From Pomacea canaliculata (Eukaryota > Mollusca > Gastropoda > Architaenioglossa > Ampullariidae), in contig NC_037601.1 of NCBI RefSeq assembly GCF_003073045.1, forward strand, positions 12,139,807 through 12,203,806: a stretch of 64,000 nt of DNA, written 5' to 3'. The notes beneath the pieces were generated by a model. That model made no database searches, was not told where the DNA came from, and worked only from the letters and a program-made list of their open reading frames with translations. Shown piece after piece: positions 59,491 through 64,000 of the stretch (position 1 is the stretch's first letter; the number at the start of each line of letters is the position of its first letter). Made by a program: the position numbers and the translations under genes.

Positions 59491-60264
59491 AGATTTTGTG
59501 ACTTTTATGGCGCGGTGTTGAGAAACCAAGATTATTAAACTGGTGTCAGACCAATTAATCAATTTTTTTAGTCTTACTTCTGAAAGGTGTCTAAATGATC
59601 TTGTATACAGATTTTCATGATGGTATTACCTTATCGAACACAAAATGGGGTTTTTGACATTAGAGAAGTACATCAGAGTCGTATGTTTTAAAACAAACGG
59701 TATTCTTCCTTTAATGGTGACGCTTAGGTGTTTTTTTTATAATTAGAAACCATTTTTTTTGGTATAAAAATTTTACTTATTCTAGCAAGTAGATTACCAC
59801 GGTATACCTCTTTTCTTGTTCCAACCAGTTATTTCTAACAATAGAGACTGTTAGTGGTGTGGTAGATTCTACTGTAGCTCAAGTGATTGTTTTCTGATCT
59901 TTGAAAACATTTTATACTCTCCACAAAAAGTACAAAACAGGCATATATTTTATTAGAATATACATTTGAATTTAAATATTACTGTTTTCTTCTCATTTTC
60001 AGTTGTTTGAGTACAAATCCAAGTTGAATTGAGTAACCTGCAATCGACTTCGACATGGCACTGGAACAGCTAAATCTTCTACTTTCAAACAACGAAATAC
60101 CTGACTGGTTGACTTTTACTGGTGGTTAAAGGGAAGTAATCCATATTAAAACAATTCCTAAAGGTTCCAGTGTTGTCTCCCTTATGTATTCATTAATTTT
60201 CGCACAGAATTACAGCCTCAAGACTTCTACTGTGGTTACAACAATGCTTCGCACACCTGTGTAA

Positions 60265-60456
60265 CTAGTTGGGCAACATCTTCAAAGACAGAAGCTCCAC
60301 GACAGATATCCACATCGGGACAGCAATACTGGCCAGTGTCTCCAAAGTCATAACATCAGATTTATTAAGAAGTATATTCCGCACAAGTCTTTTGAAGTAC
60401 CGTTCCTGATTTACATTTATGTTGTTCAGTGTCCCTATACTTACCTCACCCTCCAC
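60265..60456 (-). CDS. Possible last exon of an unknown gene, Alba-like pattern
   Basis: The frame contains INVNQERYFKRLVRNILLN, then KSDVMTLETLASIAVPMW and ISVVELLSLKMLPN before the stop. The order beta strand, basic helix, strand, long hydrophobic helix recalls the Alba nucleic-acid-binding fold, but this is a pattern impression without key-residue proof. No ATG begins the frame; an acceptor-like TAAATCAG ends at 60406, so a spliced exon from there is possible. A good donor-like GAG/GTAAGT near 60443 argues that the upstream part may be non-coding. Confidence 0.25.
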   Translation of the reverse strand: MEGEVSIGTLNNINVNQERYFKRLVRNILLNKSDVMTLETLASIAVPMWISVVELLSLKMLPN

Positions 60457-61694
60457 TGTGTGTTATCATTCATTTATCAAGACTGGTCTGCGCAGAGAGT
60501 GCGATCTATCTTGATCACGATGCTGAGCGTTATAAGTACACATATTATTATTATGTCGTCTTGAATGATGAATTCTGCAGCAGAACCTAGCACTTGCAAT
60601 AGAATAGGAGAGCAAATTTAAAATTGAATACATGATTTAAATAAGGAAAAAGGTTGTATAGACAGCAATGAAATGAATCGGAGGGGACAGTATTTCTTAT
60701 ACAAAAGTTTTTATGCTTCTAATTTCATTAACCCAAGGAGTTCAATTCTAAAGGGACATAATTTTTTATCAAGTAGGGAAGACCTTCAAAAGGGTTATTT
60801 CCCTTGTCTAGAAATTTTTTTTAGCCAAGGTTACTTCTGATAAGATCTACGTGTATATACAAATTGCTCCTTGTTAAAAACGGACAGAATTAGAGGAAAT
60901 TGTGCTTGCATTTAATAAGTTTTTCGAGTATTAAATAAACATCGTTTCAATACATGCGTAAGTGGCAGTCTTCTCATCTTTTAACTTCTTTTTTAACTGG
61001 CTAAACTAGGTAAATTTTACCGTAATTAAGTCTTCCGCATAATAAACGTGCATACTACAGCATTAACGACTTACAAGTATGTTCAAATATACTTTCACAT
61101 AGATCAGTCAAAGTGCATGCCTCGTGACAAATCGTATCTTCAACCCTCTCATCAAACCTTTTTTCTTTGTAGTACTTTTAACTCTAGCAATATCTGTGAA
61201 GACATTTTCCGTAGCATAAGCATGAGTATGAGTATGTCTTTGCATGAGTATGTAAATCAAACGCGACCGTTTCCCCAACAGCAGCACGTCAGTGTTCATG
61301 ATGGGGTAGCAGTCCCCTGTAACAACATTTAACAATTAGTAACTCTGAAGCCATTTTCGCTGCTGTTACCTTGAAAAAAGGGTTTAAAAATGTTGGATTC
61401 AACAGGTGTGGCTCAGCCACCCGTGCTGTGCTAACCTAACCCTAACCTCATGTCACCCCTCAGTGACAGGCTACGACACTAGTGTTCTTTAAATATGTAA
61501 AATCCAACAGTAGTCTAGTCGGCTAGGGCAGCTAAAGGCTCACTTCGGACTACTACAGACCGCTATTGATTGAGAAAAAGTTACTAGCACGTGACCTGTG
61601 AGAGGTACTTGGTTAGACATGAGTCATAAAGGTCAGAAATCGCCTTCGAACATAAAGGCCTTCTTGCGTTGCCTTTTTAAAAACTATTATTTCA

Positions 61695-61815
61695 AAGCAT
61701 GATACAGTGAGGATTGGCTGTCCTGGGTTCAGCTCTCGTCTCGGGGACACTGTTCTTTCTCTGCATGTTGCATCTGTTTACAGGGCTGGCTGCCTTGCTG
61801 CCATAAACCCTCTCC
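61695..61815 (+). mobile_element. tRNA-derived SINE, 5'-truncated copy
   Basis: From TACAGTGAGGATTGGCTG through GGGTTCAGCTCTCGTCTCGG (box B-like) to CATCTGTTTACAGGGCTGGC it matches the minus-strand copy at 52085-52268. Confidence 0.6.
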
Positions 61816-62275
61816 TGCTTCTAAGGATTTAAGGGACTTTTATTAGGCTTAAAAGTGCAGGTAATGTGTAAAGGGAAGTAACCGCTGATATTTCAGTCGT
61901 TGTGGAAGTGGTATGCATTGGAAGTAAAATGAGTTTGCTTAGACATTAAGAGCGCGCATAAACCCCACACATAAATCAATTTTATAAAGACTTTTTATGT
62001 GACGTGAGGAGACTTTTGAGAACGTTACCTCGGCGCCTATTTGCTCTGGTACTTTGAAAGATTCTTTACAATATGTTTTGTTTACATAGTGTGCGGAATC
62101 ATATGGTTTCTTGAAAATGTTTTTTTTCTGCTAGCACTTGTGCATCCGAAACATGCTGACAAGATATTTTTAAAGATTATTAGACAAACAGGCATCAGGT
62201 AAATCTGCTAAACTGAGTTTACATTAATCTTAATAATTTATAGAAGTACTGGTCCTAAAATTTTACTGATATGCA

Positions 62276-62400
62276 TGATCAAATCAAATCAAATCAGACT
62301 TTATTGTCTGTCCAGGAGACCCAGGACAGAAATTTGTCTTCGCTTACAAGGGCAGGCATACATATCCATTATAAAAGTATAAGAAGATAGGTCAGCAAGG
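62276..62400. repeat. Unassigned retroposon tail with (AAATC)n
   Basis: A short AAATC run is followed by AGACTTTATTGTCTGTCCAG and CAGAAATTTGTCTTCGC. A pentamer tail beside a conserved block is typical of LINE or SINE ends. Confidence 0.35.
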
Positions 62401-63393
62401 TGATGTCGCAGAAAGTCTAATAATGTAGCAATGTATGCTTTTTAACCGTTGTGTGACAAGGGCACGAATAGAGCATATCTGTTGTTTCAATGAACATTAG
62501 TTTCCTCCCTTGACATTAGTTTCACACTATTTTTAACATTTTGCACGTGAAGAATAGGCACAGAAGGACATCAAAAACTGTGTGGGTTATGACTGAATTA
62601 AACTACATACTCGCATGAAATAATATCTTTTTCCAACTTCATGGAATACATATGCAATTCCTGTTTCTAAAAAAATAATGTACTCTAATATTTCAATACA
62701 ATTGTGCTTAATCTTCTTCAAACAATTTTTATATATATTTCCGAAGCATCTTATTTGTAATACAAATGGTTTATTTATAAAATCTAGAAGTCTATGACAA
62801 TTTTGTTCTATTTAGAGCGAAAAAGACAAGTGTAGAGAAGAGGGACAAATAGAGTGACAGAAAGAAGTACTTGCGCATTTTTCGTTCTCAAATTGTAAAA
62901 GTCTACTCACTCACTCAGTCACTCACTTACTCACTCAGTTAATTATTCTTAATGTAATTTCTTTTTCTGTTACTCTGACAAAATATCACAAGTAAATGTG
63001 AGGTTATCGCATTGTTTATTATTATCGCAATAAAAGTCTGTTTCTTGTTTGCTGTCTTCCACTCAGATTGTCATCTCTTGGGCTGAAAACACACATTGCC
63101 TGAAACACATAAATTAACCCTCTTTTGCTCAACTTTTACTTAACTTTTAAAAAATTTCAGAATTCCTTTAAAAGTTTCTATTTAAAAAATCCAATGAGAG
63201 AGTGATATCCTTACCGACTGGAGAGTAAGTGCTCTTCCTGTTCATTTTTTTTTTCTTACAGTGCCTTTGGGTTTTTCTCGTGTTTCTATTTTCATGTAGA
63301 TGTAAAGATAATGACTAAATAATAGTTAAAAGGTTCTACAGTAGTTTGCTTTTTAGTGAAGTACCATTTTTCACAATCCTAATAAAGGGAATA

Positions 63394-64000
63394 CAGTGAC
63401 ACCTCGGTTCTCGAACATAATTCGTTCCGGGAGGACGGTCGAGAACCAAATTGTTCGAGAACCGAAGCAATGAAACCCATAGGAAATAATGGAAACTGGA
63501 TTAATTCGTTCCAAGCCCCAGATAATGCCTATTTACTGGCCTAATTTGTATATAATATGTAGAAAAACATGAGTCTCAACAAGAAATAAAAGTGTATTTA
63601 TTAAAACAAAAACAAAATAAAATAAAATGTACTGTACAGTACAGTAAATTGTGTTTCATTTACTGTACCTGTACCAAACTTTATGTCAGGAGGGAATGAA
63701 TGTGGAGGGAGGAGGGAAGGGGGATGGTTATTGTTTTGAAGGGGAGTCCTCTTCAATAAAAACAGAGGGTAACTGCTCTTCGGGTGTTTCTGTTCTCTGT
63801 TTCTTTTGCTGAGGAGAATCAGAATCTTGCTCTGCAGTTGCTTGTCTGATTTCTTTACGCAAGAATTTGTCAATTGTTTGCTGTTTTTTTCTCCTTTGCA
63901 AAATTTTGCGGAAAGTGGACATAACATTGTCATTAAAAATGTTAACTGCTCTATTTGCTACCACTTTATCAGGGTGATGTTGTTCAACAAAATTTGCGAT
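63394..64000 (-). mobile_element. Tigger/pogo DNA transposon, one end, continues past window
   Basis: A TA dinucleotide (63392-63393) is followed by the terminus CAGTGACACCTCGGTTCTCG, an internal inverted repeat GTTCTCGAAC/GTTCGAGAAC at 63407-63463, and then the transposase gene. This end is the 3' end relative to transposase; the other end lies outside the window. Confidence 0.85.
63728..64000 (-). CDS. Tigger-type transposase, C-terminal 90 residues (partial)
   Basis: The frame is open from the window edge: FVEQHHPDKVVANRAVNIF, then NDNVMSTFRKILQRRKKQQT and IDKFLRK, followed by an acidic/Gln tail ending DSPSKQ. This matches the C-terminal tail of TIGD1-like transposases of the Tc1/mariner-pogo group. 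The CENP-B-like DNA-binding and DDE domains would lie beyond the window. No damage is visible in the part present. Confidence 0.8.
   Translation of the reverse strand: MANFVEQHHPDKVVANRAVNIFNDNVMSTFRKILQRRKKQQTIDKFLRKEIRQATAEQDSDSPQQKKQRTETPEEQLPSVFIEEDSPSKQ

Larger units (their letters stand above)
59491..63393. other. Largely noncoding right flank
   Basis: The GY homology ends near 59590. The remainder holds a possible exon (60265-60456), a SINE piece (61695-61815), a repeat with (AAATC)n at 62276-62400, and scattered AAAGGGAAGTAA-type motifs (60130, 60755, 61870). No other gene is supported. Confidence 0.4.

Noticed and set aside
61390-61509. Inverted nonamer TGTTGGATT/AATCCAACA as possible transposon ends, with CTAACCTAACCCTAACC between
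   Set aside because: The inverted repeat does not extend, no target duplication is evident, and the telomere-like run is too short to support a telomeric origin.

Overview
The window looks like a low-GC animal chromosome segment, most likely from a mollusc (probably a gastropod). The basis is GT-AG introns, AATAAA polyadenylation signals, invertebrate-style SINE, LINE, hAT and Tigger repeats, and a family of small secreted Gly/Tyr-rich proteins that resemble shell, mucus or adhesive matrix proteins in composition. No protein here identifies the species.

Two multicopy gene families dominate. The first, called GY here, has ten copies with a coding exon: GY1 133-516 (+), GY2 3842-4195 (-), GY3 8604-8969 (-), GY4 13016-13386 (+), GY5 17412-17723 (-), GY6 21638-21961 (+), GY7 31706-32026 (-), GY8 40408-40729 (-), GY9 48651-48974 (-) and GY10 58795-59124 (-). 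Each locus has a TATA promoter, a short noncoding exon 1, an intron whose acceptor AG lies one base before the ATG, one coding exon and a noncoding exon 3 with AATAAA. The product is a signal peptide, the box SFYYPPKIAK(V/I)xVIPKY, a Gly-rich body made of GGY, GGF, GGI and GGL units, and the tail GGHGGKY(Y). Six copies are open (GY1, 2, 5, 6, 9, 10). GY7 and GY8 carry single-base indels, and GY3 and GY4 are heavily disrupted. Promoter or exon relics at about 15.0, 19.7-20.2, 23.1 and 51.7 kb mark lost loci.

The second family encodes C2H2 zinc-finger proteins, all on the minus strand: ZNF0 26719-28737, ZNFA 35352-37003, ZNFB 44051-45698 and ZNFC 53954-55855. They have an N-terminal region full of psi-K-x-E (SUMO-consensus-like) sites followed by about 10-17 fingers joined by SD(V/L/E)KPY linkers. 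From about 26 kb onward a GY gene and a ZNF gene alternate as a cassette.

Layout: 0.1-24 kb holds GY1-GY6 in mixed orientation, including a 4.7 kb direct duplication (2270-6960 and 7078-11540). A decayed hAT element lies at 24437-25452. ZNF0 follows, then a nearly perfect tandem duplication of one GY+ZNF cassette (about 31.3-40.0 and 40.0-48.5 kb), then GY9, ZNFC and GY10. From 59.6 to 63.4 kb is mostly non-coding, and a Tigger/pogo transposon enters at 63394 and runs off the end. Three hAT-type MITEs with perfect 8-bp target duplications, a tRNA-derived SINE family and a LINE fragment mark the relative order of events.

The GY proteins are probably secreted structural material made from shared promoters. 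A role for the interleaved zinc-finger proteins in controlling them is only a hypothesis. Many differences between duplicate copies are single-base indels, so some apparent pseudogenes may be assembly errors.
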